Of a DNA stretch of 64,000 nt, positions 1-11,343 are shown one piece after another. Position numbers and translations under genes: made by a program. The notes under the pieces were generated by a model that saw nothing but the letters and a program-made list of their open reading frames with translations, searched no databases and was not told the DNA's origin. Source of the stretch: Neurospora tetraspora (taxonomy: Eukaryota; Ascomycota; Sordariomycetes; Sordariales; Sordariaceae); the NCBI RefSeq assembly GCF_033439725.1, contig NW_026944385.1:3319001-3383000 (forward strand), in the 5' to 3' direction. Position 1 is the first letter of the stretch, and each line of letters opens with the position of its first letter.

Positions 1-1264
1 AAAATAAACGAAATTAAAAAATATATAATAGAAGTATAATTATAATATTACTTAATAAGACGAAATAAATTCTAATAGTTTTTAGGTATTAAAATTATAC
101 GTAATAGAAACTAAGTAAAGATCTAATTATTTCAAGAGGTATATATTGATAAAATTACTAAGCTATTTAAATTTAATTATTAATTAATTTTAGTATTTAT
201 AGGCTATAAAGAATTAATACCCTTCGAAGAGTTATTAGCTACGTAAAAATACGAATGTACTAAATTAATATAGGTTCTTTGCTATACGTAGTAATTAATA
301 TTCGATTAGATATTGCGTTTTCGTTAAGTAGATTAGTTAGATATAATTATAATCCTAACCTTATTTACTTAGCGGCGAGCGAGAAGGTTATACGGTATTT
401 AAAAATAATAAAAATGTAGGCACTCTATTTTGGCGGGAGTAATAAATTCGAAATTGCTTTTAATACTTCGTTTATTAATAATAAAAATAACTGTAAAATT
501 CCTAAAGATTTACAATTAAATTATATAGTAGTTTAATTTATTAGGGAATAATTAAATAGATTATAGTTGCTACGTTAACAATAAAAATGGAATTATATAT
601 AATCGAAAAGGTAATTAAAGAGACCCTCTTTATAAACTAATTAATATTGGCATTAGGGGTAAAACTATTAGAAGATCCTATTCCTACTCTATATTATAAT
701 AAGTAATAAATTATTAGGGTATTTACAAAGGAAACGCCCACTTTTAATATAAAGATAAGGTATGTAAATATTTATAGATATTAGTTAAGAGGAGAAATTC
801 TCGAAAAAAAGACTCTCAATATCGAATATTTAGAGATAAAATTAATATTAGTAAATGGATTAATAAAGGTATTAGGTATTTTAGAGTATAGGAAATTTAG
901 AAAATTATTGGGTATAGTTGAAGTACCGCCGCGAGGAGATGGAGGAAGAGATAATCCAGTATTGGGAGAGGTAGATTTCGATGATTTGGATAAAATATTA
1001 GGATTAGAGATATAAAACGACGAAAGTAATATGTAAATAATTTCACTTTTGACTTTAAAGAGGAAAGAGAGGCTTATAAGTGAGAAGGTGTGTTAGATTC
1101 TAGGGTGGTATTCTGGCTAAATGTGGGTTAGATGCCAGAGTCCTAGCTACTTGATTTAATAGGTCTTGGCAAATATGGGTTACCCTTAGAACCCCCTATA
1201 CCAGAGCGCTCGAGTTAGTTACATAGATATACACAGAATTAATCAATTACCAGTAAATCTGACA
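1..1264 (+). mobile_element. Ty1/copia retrotransposon, 3' part, RIP-mutated
   Basis: This is the end of a copia-type Pol gene read on the + strand through many stop codons. Around 300-560 the reading gives a reverse-transcriptase tail and RNase H region, with fragments such as ASEKVIRYLK and FGGSNKFEIA. At about 590-700 it gives the RNase H stretch ending near CDNK-like residues, and at about 900-1014 a C-terminal tail rich in G, R and D. The DNA is extremely AT-rich with almost no CpA or TpG, as expected for RIP. A polypurine-like stretch and an LTR follow. The 5' half of the element lies outside the window. The copia assignment rests on the spacing of the RNase H residues and on the LTR and is fairly secure; the element cannot be active. 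Confidence 0.8.
1091..1264 (+). repeat. 3' LTR of the copia element
   Basis: The segment begins TGTTAGAT and ends ATCTGACA, the imperfect inverted ends (TG...CA) expected of an LTR. It is preceded by a purine-rich tract at 1080-1090 and directly follows the decayed pol gene. At 174 bp it fits fungal copia LTRs. Unlike the pol region it keeps a normal base composition with many TpG and CpA steps, so it largely escaped RIP. The matching 5' LTR is outside the window, so the target duplication cannot be tested. Confidence 0.7.
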
Positions 1265-2084
1265 GGTTCATTGTCGAGGTCGTGGTCCCACTGGACAAGA
1301 CGGCATCAGGATACCCGGCCGAGCCAGATCATGACTTTATCCGCATCGGGACCAGGTCATCTCTTCATTTCTTGAAAAGGTAGACGTAGATATTGCACCT
1401 GCAGGCCAAGAGACGGGCCATTTGCCGGCAGCGTAGTAGTGTACATATGATACTAACTTGAAGGAGTACATGTGTAGAGGAAGTTGGATATAGCCGAGTT
1501 GGCGGTAGGAGGAAAGTTGAAGTTCAGTCTGTGTCACGATGGTGTTGGTGTTGACTTTCGGGAGACAATGGAATTGGATGTGACAAAGACAAGTCATCGA
1601 GAGCAAAAACAATTGTTAAGGAAATTGTTAAGCTATTGCCAGTTCTCAAACGGTATGTCACACAGGTGAGCCCCAGCTGCTCTTCTTTGCCGGACGCACT
1701 GACCACTTCTACCCGTTCGAGGATGATGACCAGGGCATTCAACGCCACTTCCCGTTCCGTCACCGGGTCTTGTTTGGTGCAACGCAGCTGCCAAAAGTCG
1801 AATTGCCTGCTAAAAGCCCAGTTGCTCACGGGAATTTCCACTTGACATCTCCATCTCCCATCAAGGTTCCCACTTTCCATCCCCGCGATTCAGTTCCAAC
1901 CAAAGACGGCAGCTTTCCACAGCTCCGAGACTGCAACAATAACAGCACGACAAACAGCGACAAAGAGTACCAAAGAACAAGAAAAGACGCTCAACCGGCT
2001 GCGTCCCCGATACGGCCATCAAAAACAGAATGGGCGTCTCCTTCTCGAGCTCCAAGTCCTGAGGACAACACCACCACCACCACC
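1265..2084. other. Intergenic region and 5' leader of the IKS1-type kinase
   Basis: No supported gene is seen. Base composition returns to that of normal gene space at the LTR edge. The part from about 1,850 to 2,084 is C- and A-rich, typical of a fungal 5' untranslated leader just before the kinase start. Short open frames on both strands lack family features. Confidence 0.5.
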
Positions 2085-4502
2085 ATGTCACTCATCCCAT
2101 ACCACCCCCGCGAAGGGCGAGAGATTGTGCTGTACGTCATGTCATCCCACTCCTCTTTTACTCGAGTACTCCAATTGGAAAGCTGACATGTTCGCTCCAA
2201 CAGCCGCCATCGCAATGCCATCGTCGTCCGCGATCCCCTCACGCAGCGCCTCGAGATCCGTGGCCTCCAGCTTCACGAATGTCCCACCTGTCATCAGCCC
2301 CTGCGAACTTCTTCCGAGAGTCATGTCGATGATGACTCGGACCGACGCGAGTCCTACGTCGACCCCGACTACTTTCGTATGTTGCGCGACGGCCACAACG
2401 GTCAGGGTCCCTCCAACCCACGCCCGCCCTCGAGCCCCATCCGCCGCTTGGTCCGTCCTGTCCCCGCTATAGACGATCGGGGAAACCAAGTTGGCGTCCA
2501 CAATGCCGAATTCGTCAGCAGCGAGCCTGTACCCCCCGAGACCACTCGCATCAAGAAAGAGGCTTTTGCCCCAAACTATTTCGAAACCTTTTTCCACGAG
2601 GAGCGCACCCTCGGCCGCGGTGGCAAGGGCGTCGTTATGCTGGTGCGCCATGAGATTGACGGTTGCAACCTGGGTCATTTTGCTTGCAAGCGCGTGCCCG
2701 TTGGCGATGACCACGCCTGGCTGGGCAAGGTGCTTGTCGAAGTCGAGTTGCTCGCCAAACTGTCACATCCAAACTTGGTCTCGTACCGCTTCTCGTGGGT
2801 CGAGGATGTCAAGATCAACAAGTTCGGCCCCAAAGTCGCATGTGCCTTCATTCTCCAGCAGTACTGCAACGGCGGTGATCTGCAGCAGTATGTCATTGGC
2901 GACCTGCTCAAGGAGCCAACCATAGAGGAGATCAAGGCCCAGAGACGCCGCCGATCCAAGGGCTTCATCGAACGGCCTAGCGTGACACAGCGCCAGTTGC
3001 CCTTTAAGGACATCTTCTCGCTGTTCAAGGACATCACTTCCGGTCTAGCTTACCTCCACGCCGCCAACTACATTCACAGGGATCTCAAACCCAGCAACTG
3101 CCTTTTGCATCGCGAGGGTGGTCGTACCAGCTGTCTCATCAGTGATTTCGGCGAGGTTCAGCCCGAAAACGCCGTGCGTATGTCAACAGGGTCGACTGGT
3201 ACCATCTCTTACTGTGCTCCCGAAGTCTTGATCAAGGACGCCAATGGCAAGTACGGTAACTTTACGGCAAAGTCGGATATCTTTTCTCTCGGAATGATTC
3301 TCTACTTTATGTGTTTCGGGAGGTTGCCGTATGCCAATGCTAATTCGCTCCACGAAGAGCTGGAGGACATTGATCTCTTACGTACTGAGATCACGGACTG
3401 GAAGGGTTTCGAGGATGAACGACGCGAGCGCCCTGACCTCCCAGCAAAGCTATACCAGCTGCTCAAGCGGCTTCTTTCCATCAACCCAGCCGAGCGTCCG
3501 AGTGCAAATGAAGTTTTGAGTGCTATGAAGAATGAGTCAAGCTTAGACGGGGTGGGAGGGAACTCTACCGGTCCCATTCCATCGATTGGCCTAGCCGGGC
3601 GGAGGATACAGGATCTTGATTCTCCCATGCCTCCCAGCACGCCTGTGCCAGGTCAGTCACCCGCCCCGTCCTCCCCAGATGCACCTTCACTGACCACTCC
3701 TCCGCAAACAGACCACAGACATGCCAAAGTGTCTTCATCTTCAGACGAGGATCTGCCTTTGTCAGTTGATGGTTACACACCAGTATTCGATACCCACCAA
3801 AACGGTGCATCCGATCATCGTCCCCACGACACGCGTACGCAGTCGCAATCATTGACGCTGTCAAGGAACGGCAGCGTCGTCTCCCCGCACCCATCTCCAC
3901 CAGCCATCACAACCCCTTTGCTCATGCCACCGCCTAGCACCCGGCTTGAGCAGATGAAGCACCGCGCAGTGCTGACACGATATCACGCTGGGAGGTGGCT
4001 GGACGCAAATGGTCTTTCCTCCGGAGTGCTGCTTAGGCTTGCCTTTTTGGGCATCAAAATCTTCTCGCTGTCATGGATCTGCTGGCCCTATACTTCCAAT
4101 ATTGGTATTCTGACATCGGTTTTTGCCCTGGCGATTCTGGACCTGCTGAACCCGGTTGGGAGCCCGGAACCAAGAAGAGGAAGCAATGCCATGCTTGGGG
4201 TCTCTCCCGGGAGTAGGCGAGGAAGCAGCAACGAGCAATTGAACAACCACAACAGCCAGTTGGATGACCATGATGGGCACATGGTTAGGGTCACTCCTGA
4301 CACAGCTCCTGCCTACGACAACGAACAGTACTGGAGGACGGGAACGATGGTAGGTTGGAAAACAAGTGTTTCCCTGTTGTTGTTACATTTCGCAATTCTA
4401 TGGGTCACAAATCACATGGGCTTGCTCTGTGCCGTACAGGCCGGGCATGGTAGATGGTCCCACTGGCCACCTCCGGATCTGCCACACGATGAGATTGTTT
4501 GA
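2085..4502 (+). CDS. IKS1-type serine/threonine protein kinase with C-terminal membrane segment(s)
   Basis: Two-exon model: 2085-2131 and 2204-4502, intron 2132-2203 (GTACGT..CAACAG, branch GCTGAC), giving 781 residues. The joined N-terminus reads MSLIPYHPRE and has a CPTC pair at residues 42-45, as in the IKS family. A continuous frame starting at the ATG at 2379 would lose this part. The kinase domain has the glycine loop GRGGKG (153-158), ATP lysine K178 in ACKR, HRDLKPSN (307-314), DFG (330-332) and APE (354-356), so it should be active. A low-complexity linker follows, then a hydrophobic region near 620-665 that probably crosses a membrane. A possible extra in-frame intron at 4350-4439 (GTAGGT..TACAG) would remove a second hydrophobic stretch. 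IKS kinases are conserved in fungi, but their substrates are poorly known. Confidence 0.9.
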
Positions 4503-5012
4503 TGGCCACAACCACTTTTGGGGTTATCGGCTTGCTACTCTAGAGCATTTCGTTTCACAGCAGGGCAAGCAAGAATCCGGCGTCAGGGGAAAAGGTCACA
4601 TGGCATGGGTTGGGGTCATATTGCAACAGGAAAAAGACAGTTTGCTTGAGTTCGGGCGCCCAAGCACAAAAGGAAGTTCGAACTCATCAGTCGAGGGAAC
4701 AGATACCAGTTATGTCGAATCATGGTGTATAAGTCTGGGCGGGTGTTCCTGCATGCATCTTTGCTGCTTTTCAAAATGGTATGTACTCAAAACGAAAGAA
4801 TTTATATACAACGTGCTGTCCGTCCCCATAACAAAACGATTTGACATGTGCACAGCGTTTTCTAGACCTGCTGGTCTTCAAAAAGAAGAGAACAAATGAA
4901 AAACCACACCATCCTGCCACCAACATCCGTCCATATGTACAACTTCCCTTCCCCGTTGATGGCACTACACCACGCGAGACTTTCCGACTCCAGCCGTCCT
5001 CCCTCTCAGCAA
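4503..5012. other. Intergenic, between convergent 3' ends
   Basis: This lies between the 3' ends of the IKS-type kinase (+) and the pectate lyase (-). No coding or RNA gene is recognisable. It should hold both 3' untranslated regions. Confidence 0.5.
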
Positions 5013-5886
5013 TCAGCAACCAGAAGTCTTAACCGCCGAAGCAACACAAGCAGTACCACTAGGTCCCGACCCAATCTTGGTCGGCTCCTTGCTATTATCA
5101 CTCGTGCCCTGGTAAATCCAGCAGACACTCGAATCCTTGATGCACGAGTCCTTGATGGTGGTTTTATCGCCATAGTTGGCATTCACGCCGGCCACCACCT
5201 TGGCGCCCTCGACCCGGACGTTGGTAAAAGTCGACGAACGCGTGTGCTGCGTCTTGCAGTTGCCGCACGACCGGTACAGCTTGCCGATGTCGGTGGCGTA
5301 GAAGTTCTTGACGGCCACGGTCCCGCCTCCGTTGTGCTGGAACACCTTGTCGTCGGCGTGGCGCGCGCCGCCGCCGTTGACGTAGGAGGTTCCCGACGAT
5401 TGCTTGAAGGTGGCGGCGTCTTCGCAGACGTCGGTCCACCAACTGTTTTTGGGGTAGTATGCTTGTCAGCACCTGTTTGTTCGCTGGCTGATGTATGTAT
5501 AGAGAGTGGGCATGGCATGGGTGGAAGGAAGGAAAGAAAGATCAAAACTGAACTCACACATTATTCAAAGTGCACTTCCCCATACAATGCACGCCCTCCC
5601 CGTTATTCGGGCCAATCACCACGTTGCTCAGCGTCGCTCCGTCTTCCAGGATGAACACCGCGTCCTTGTCTCCGCCTTCGGACTGTTGGTTGCAGGTCGA
5701 CGGCCATCGGTCCCATTGGTGCATGCCGCCGTCGAAGCTGCCGCCGGCCGCTACGGTCTTGACGGCTGCTAGGGCGGTCGTGCCGGAGGGAGTGGGGAAG
5801 GTGGTTTGCAGGTTTGTGTTGGTTGTGGCTGCGGAGGCGAGCGAGGCCACGGCGAGGAGGGAGAGGGATTTCATGTTGAGGGACAT
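5013..5886 (-). CDS. Secreted pectate lyase, polysaccharide lyase family 3
   Basis: Two exons, 5886-5558 and 5442-5013, intron 5557-5443 (GTGAGT..ACAG), encode 252 residues, the usual PL3 size. The N-terminus has a signal peptide (MKSLSLLAVASLASA); either the ATG at 5886 or the one at 5874 could be the start. The family pattern is clear: a GGMHQWDR-like stretch, DAVFILEDGATLSNVVIG, then GVHCMGKCTLNNVWW across the splice junction, WTDVCEDAATFK, RSCGNC and the C-terminal cysteines. PL3 enzymes cleave de-esterified pectate by beta-elimination with calcium in a right-handed beta-helix. It should be secreted and act on plant cell walls. A TATA-like box lies about 150 bp upstream. No breaks are seen. 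Confidence 0.93.
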
Positions 5887-7850
5887 GGTGATGGTTGGTG
5901 TTGGTTGGTGGTGTTGGTGGTTCGTTGGTGGTTCGTTGGTTGGTAAGTTCTTTGATGCAAGTTGGTGAACTCTTCAAGATGCTGATGAGCTTGAGTGGTT
6001 CAATATCGTTGTTGGAAGCTTCTATGTCCTTCCTTTATATACCGGTCTGGTCTGGTCTGGTCTGGGTCCGATTATCAACAACTAACTACGTATTCCCATC
6101 CCCATCCCATGTCGAAGATCCTTTCGTATTGTCAAGTGTCGGTATGTTTGACGTCGTAACGGTCGTGGCGGCATTCTCCGTGTCCGCCCTCCGATGTCGT
6201 TCACCACTACTAGGAACCTGATATGTAGGAGACAGGCCCCCTTTGATCCACCACGTTCTTCCGTCCGTTCTTCGGTGGTTTCATGTCTTCCACCAATCCC
6301 AGAAAGGCAGGCCATGATCGGGTGTTGGGGAAAGAAAGGGGTGTGGTTCTCTTCGAAACTCGACCCTGTCTGTTTCGTTTCTCTGCCAGGCCTTGTCCAG
6401 TCCCATGTGGGTATCCATCCGCCCAGCCCCGGTAGGCATCAGAAACTGTAAAGTGTAGGCTAGAAGACTATCTCCATTGAGCTTTTACTCCGTTAGACAC
6501 ACACACGTCGTCTAGAGATTCCATGTCAGCCATGGGAACCTCGGCGGACCTCGATGGACAAAGGAGGTCAGTCCACGCACGATCCATGATCCTCGCTCTG
6601 CATGAAGACATCACGGAATCAAATCACGGTGCGAGACCATCCTCAAGCCAAAGTAGGTCTAGCTTGCGCATGGCCATGCACCAGCACCCCGGATTTCCCT
6701 GCCTTTTTCTGCGATTTTAGTTGGTCTCGCCTAGACTGCCCGTTCGGGCACCATCCGCGTATTGTTCCCGCGGGAAAGCCAGGACTAAGGAAAGATTCCA
6801 TCCATCTGCCTTGAGCTTTCTCTTTTGATCTTGATCTGTCTGTACCTTGATCAAAGGCTTTGAGCCTCCAGAATGTACGTACGGATCAACTACTACACAT
6901 AAGTTGATCAAGGCTTTGCAAACCGCTTCAAGCACCAAATAGCTCCAGGAGAGCCGGCCGGCCTTTACATGTAGACCTAGCTTATAAGGATGGCATTCGG
7001 GGTTTTCTACGGCTCATGCTGATGATCTCATCTGATGCTGTCAAATGTCATTCATGGGTATCGGCAGTTACCTACCATGCCTTTCATTTCGCAGTTTGGA
7101 CGTTTGTGTTTCCTGGTTCAAGCATTACGTTCGCAGCACTGCATCAAAAGGGGGTACGTAGCAACGAACAATTGCAACGTCTTGGCACTCATCAATCCCG
7201 CATGGGGTTTGGTTGGTGGGATTTTTCTTCTTCTTCCAGGAATCCAAACAAATGCTCCCCGTGAAACTTTGGAACAACCGAACCCCTTGTCTTCAAGCTT
7301 ACAGTAGCATGGGCACGATCGAGGAAAAGCGGAAAGGGTAACCAAGATCTCGCTCGGTCATGTTGCTTGCACCCAAGGTTCGAGGTTGCGTGGTTCTGGG
7401 TTCTGGGTTCCTTCTCCCGCCAAAGAAGAAGAAAAAAAATGGGGAAAACTGAAACAATAACGAGATGACAACGGGATAATTTCGGCTGGTATTATCTACG
7501 ACCACGATACTTGGCGCCCAGAAGCCCCCAAGTATTCCGCGTGTTCCTTGGGTTCGATGGAAGATTGGAGGGGAAAGAGAGTATGTTTGGGATTTGACTG
7601 GTGGACTCTTCCTTCCTTGCGCAACACACAAGCGCATGTTTTCCGACGGACCGTGAGTTCTCAATCACGATTATGGAGAGAAGATGACGGAGACATCTTT
7701 ACGATATTGTCGGTTTTTCCAGCCATAATGATTTATTTTCGAGTTGTTCCGTCCAGACCTGTCTTCTTTTCCCGAGACCAGATCAAAAGTAGCGCTGATT
7801 GTCTGACTATAAGAGTGGATTATTCGCTGTTCTCAACAACAACAACCAAT
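5887..7850. other. Long intergenic region between the pectate lyase and tRNA-Ser
   Basis: About 2 kb without a recognisable gene. The left part is the pectate lyase promoter, with simple GTTGGTG-type repeats at about 5890-5945. Open frames of 60 to 120 codons on both strands are short, overlap in several frames and show no family features. Base composition is that of normal gene space, so this is not a RIP-mutated transposon. Confidence 0.5.
6034..6041 (-). promoter_or_regulatory. TATA-like box of the pectate lyase gene
   Basis: On the minus strand the sequence reads TATATAAA followed by GG, about 150 bp upstream of the pectate lyase start, a usual position for a strongly regulated secreted-enzyme gene. 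Next to it, at about 6043-6068, is a short GGTCT tandem repeat. Motif reading only. Confidence 0.5.
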
Positions 7851-7932
7851 GGCGTGGTGGCAGAGTGGTCTAATGCGCAAGACTAGAAATCTTGTTCCTT
7901 CGGGAGCGTCTGTTCGAATCAGGCCCACGTCG
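7851..7932 (+). tRNA. tRNA-Ser (anticodon AGA)
   Basis: An 82-nt class II tRNA folds fully. The acceptor stem is GGCGTGG with CCACGTC (one G-T pair) and discriminator G. The D arm contains the A box (TGGCAGAGTGG). The anticodon stem CAAGA/TCTTG has loop CTAGAAA, so the anticodon is AGA, reading UCU and UCC. A long variable arm (TTCCTTCGGGAGC) is typical of serine tRNA, and the T arm GTCTG TTCGAAT CAGGC holds the B box. No intron is present. A short T run follows as a Pol III stop. Confidence 0.95.
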
Positions 7933-7957
7933 CACGATGATCACCAAAAACTTATTC

Positions 7958-7961
7958 TTTT
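7958..7961 (+). terminator. Pol III terminator of tRNA-Ser
   Basis: The first run of four T after the tRNA 3' end, about 25 nt downstream, is the usual RNA polymerase III stop signal. Confidence 0.5.
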
Positions 7962-8960
7962 CTCCTGTCATTTTGGTAACGGATCTCTCGTTACTATCCT
8001 CCTCCTTTTTATATTCCTGTTGCTTTTTTTCCGTCGCGCTTTGTGTGTGGTTTTGACGGTGAGATTGTTAGAAGTTGACATTTGAAATGTTAGTCCTACG
8101 CAGTCCACACAGTTTCGTTTTAGGAAGGACAATGTGTTGGCCGGCCGTGCCTTGGCGCCTATGCACTGTGCTTCCATTCACCGGCACTCCCGTCCTGGGT
8201 ATTTAGGCTGCTCTGGTTTTTCCCTTTCTTCCCCGTTACTACAACCACAATCAAGCCATATTTCCGTCGTCCAAGTCCAACACAATGTGTACCGTCTAGC
8301 ATGAGCTCGCTATGTCTCCCAGGATCACCTTGGCTGACATGTTTGGTGGAGTAACTTTCATGTAAGTCGAGTTCCACAAAAAGGGTGGTCAAAGCGAATG
8401 GAAGCATCATAGAAGCCGTGTGTGTTGCTGGCTGAAGGCTGTAGGTTGGGTTGAGAGTCAGTTCGGGTATAAGAGCGTTGGGATGAAACGGGATGCCGAT
8501 GAGTGTCCATCCCATCGGCAATAACATCACGAGATAAAGACGGAGATTGCCAACAAAGCCTGTGATGCTTGCGTGAATCACCACAGGTCAAAGACGACTC
8601 TTTGATACTACCTGTAATGGATCCAGTCGAAAGAAAGTCGCGAGAGAAGATGTCCGGGACGAAAAGAGCGACGTTGAAGAGGTCACAAGAGAGACCTAGA
8701 AGGGTCACCGTGTGTTGGAGGCTGACATCTCGTCTAGGAGAAGATACCAGGCCATATAGTCTAGTACCGCAATCACTGGAACGTGAACGGAGCTTCGGCA
8801 TCGACTGAACTATTGTCTGGGTTCGACTTAAAGGCACTCTGAGCCTACAGTAGCATGATTTGAAGGGCTGGCATGTATTTCAGTTAGCATACCGCTCTAT
8901 GTCTCGCCGGCTGACTTACCGTCAAAATACTCTGCCAGCACCAGGACCCGTTGTATTACG
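7962..8960. other. Intergenic region upstream of the SRPK-like kinase
   Basis: No gene is supported. Minus-strand open frames of 141 and 159 codons at 8159-8837 overlap each other in different frames and show no family pattern. The part next to 8960 should hold the kinase promoter and leader. Confidence 0.45.
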
Positions 8961-10367
8961 ATGTCTGCCGCTCGCTCAGAAAGTTCTGCCGAAATCCAGG
9001 TGAAGATAGTCACTGGAGACGAAGCTCTCGGGCGCCACACAGAAGACCCTGACTTCTACTTGTCTGGGCAATTATTTCCAGTACAAATCAACACGGAGAT
9101 CGGAGCAAAAAAAGCCGACCGGATCTTTCATGTCATCAACAAGCTCGGGTACGGAACCTACGGCACCGTCTGGCTAGTCGAGGACACTAAGCCGCCAGCA
9201 AATGCTCCTTCAAGATGGAAAGCCATCAAGATGCACCGTCGAGGAACAGCCGACACCGACCTTCGCGTTCTGAAGGAGTTCAAGCGTGCCGGTATCAGCC
9301 CTGAGAAAGCACTAACCGAGTACCAGGTCGCTATTCCGTATGAACAGTTCCCTATCAAGGGAGGGCCCAATGGCAAGACTACTTATACGTGCTCTGTGCT
9401 CCCTCTCCTCGGGCCAAAGGTGGACAATAAAGAGGTTCTTCGTCTTTCGAACGAGGGTTTGTGCCGGGACCGGGACGATCACGCCCGTCGGTTTGCCTGT
9501 CGACAGATCGCAGAAGCTCTTCAGAAGCTGCATAACATGGGGATCGCCCACGGGGATTTCAGGCCGGCGAATATCCTGTATTATCTACCGCACTTGGATA
9601 AACTTAGTGAGGAGGAAATAATGCAGGTTTATGGTCAGCCGGAGGCAGTCGAATTGGAGGATCCCGGGCCCTTCAGAGAACCAGACCACCTTGTTTTCCC
9701 AGCCAAGTGTGACATCAACGCACTTCGAGAAATTCTGGCTCGAAAAAACTTGGACATGGGCTTTGTAGGGCAACCAGGCCTCCAGGTCCCTCGCGCGACC
9801 GTGATCGACATGGGCTCAGCCTGGCACCACTCATGGGAGCCGCGCCACTCGCTGATTCCCGTCCATTATAAAGCGCCAGAGTGCATCATACGCCATTACG
9901 GGCACATGAGCATGGAAAGTGACATATGGGCGCTGGGCTGCTCCATGGTCAAGATCTGCTCGGGGCATGCTGCCTTCCCAGACACGTGGGAATCGGTCGA
10001 CAGGTGCCCCGAAACCGACGTGCTGGCCGAGATGGAATATTTTCTTGGCCCCATCCCCGTACCGTATCGAAATGCATGGAAGGATCGGGCTAAAGGGAAG
10101 AAGACCGTGTTTCCGTCTAATCCGGCGCATGTTGGATTCCTCAGGTATAGCGCGCTCAAGAATTGGAAGAAGAGGCATAGGGCAAAGAATCCGCTTCATC
10201 TGGCGGTGATCAAGAGCGAGTTGCCGAAGGAGAAGGCGGACATGTTTCTGGAACTGTTGCAGGGTATCTTCCAGTGGTTTCCTGACCAGAGGATGTCTCT
10301 TGAAGAGATCTTGAGGCATCCTTTTCTGCAAGTGTCTGGTGCGGGCTCAGAGTTAGTCACGGGATGA
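8961..10367 (+). CDS. SRPK-like protein kinase with an altered catalytic loop
   Basis: Single exon, 468 residues. The layout is that of the fungal SRPK/dsk1-like kinase group: an N-terminal segment with DPDFYLSGQLFPVQ-type residues, glycine loop GYGTYG (63-68), ATP lysine K90 (WKAIKM), a long insert between the two lobes, then HGDFRPANIL (197-206) and VIDMGSA (D283). The usual HRDLKPEN is thus HGDFRPAN: the catalytic Asp (199) and metal-binding Asn (204) are kept, but the HRD arginine is Gly and the loop lysine is Arg. DFG is DMG. Catalysis may be retained or weak. The real SR-protein kinases phosphorylate splicing factors; in this expanded fungal group substrates are unknown. A 43-bp exact copy of bases 9959-10001 sits at 32309-32351. 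Confidence 0.85.
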   Translation: MSAARSESSAEIQVKIVTGDEALGRHTEDPDFYLSGQLFPVQINTEIGAKKADRIFHVINKLGYGTYGTVWLVEDTKPPANAPSRWKAIKMHRRGTADTDLRVLKEFKRAGISPEKALTEYQVAIPYEQFPIKGGPNGKTTYTCSVLPLLGPKVDNKEVLRLSNEGLCRDRDDHARRFACRQIAEALQKLHNMGIAHGDFRPANILYYLPHLDKLSEEEIMQVYGQPEAVELEDPGPFREPDHLVFPAKCDINALREILARKNLDMGFVGQPGLQVPRATVIDMGSAWHHSWEPRHSLIPVHYKAPECIIRHYGHMSMESDIWALGCSMVKICSGHAAFPDTWESVDRCPETDVLAEMEYFLGPIPVPYRNAWKDRAKGKKTVFPSNPAHVGFLRYSALKNWKKRHRAKNPLHLAVIKSELPKEKADMFLELLQGIFQWFPDQRMSLEEILRHPFLQVSGAGSELVTG

Positions 10368-11343
10368 TACATGTGTAACAGGCGTGTCTGTAATTGACCG
10401 CACCATTAGGACGGTAGTTGCCCTAGCATCGAAATAGACAGATGATTAGAGGTAGAGAGCATTCTGGACCCGCTGTCAAAGATTGTTCAGATCCAGCAGC
10501 TTCCCATCGGTAGGCGCTCTTCGTGGGCAGTTTCACTCGTACCTTATCCTTGAAGGCTGCGACCGGGAAAGATTTCCAAGCTGCGGTGACGTGAAGCCGT
10601 ATCGGAAATCCAACAGAGATGTCAAGTTGAAGTCTGAAGACGTCGAGTCTGGTCCACGGGAATTGAGAGGAGCAGAAGCCAATGTGGTAAATTTGATGGA
10701 TTGATTGGTCTGAGGAAAGGAAGAGCAAGAGGTCTGCCAATCCTCCGTTTAATACCCTCAGGGGAAAGAGGAGTTCGTGACAAACACAAGAGCGGCACGG
10801 CTTACTGTGAGAACGAGGGATGTCCCTGCCTGACGAATAAGTTTCTTAGTCCGGGCCTCGGTGTGACCATTTAATCCTGACGGATACCATGGCTATCCAA
10901 ACACTTTACCATGCACCTGCACGGAAATGGCCGCGTGGCTTCCTTCCTGTATAGCAACAGGAGGCCAAAATGTAGTACCAGGTGTAAAAAAGCGCAAAAA
11001 TCCGTTGCAGAAGGGAAGTTATCTACGGTTGCAAATTGGTACCAAATAGCAGTAACGGATTGCTGAACACGACACTATCGGTGGGAAGATCCATCAGTAG
11101 GGTAGGAAGTCGTCCCAACAGCGTCAGACTAAGGCTGTGTTGACCGTCATGGTGCTCACATATATTGGGATGAAAAATCCTCAAGACATTCCATTGCGAT
11201 CCCAACACCGTCTAACTCCCGTCGCTTGAACAGAAACACGCATGGGGCAAAGCAAAAGGAAGGACGAGCTGTGAGAACTCAACACAAAACGGATAAGATG
11301 GCTTCGTCGAACAAACGCATGCCTTGTGAACGACCTCTTCAGG
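10368..11343. other. Intergenic, between convergent genes
   Basis: About 1 kb between the 3' ends of the SRPK-like kinase (+) and the Zn2Cys6 factor (-). No coding, tRNA or repeat feature is recognised. It should contain both 3' untranslated regions. Confidence 0.5.
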
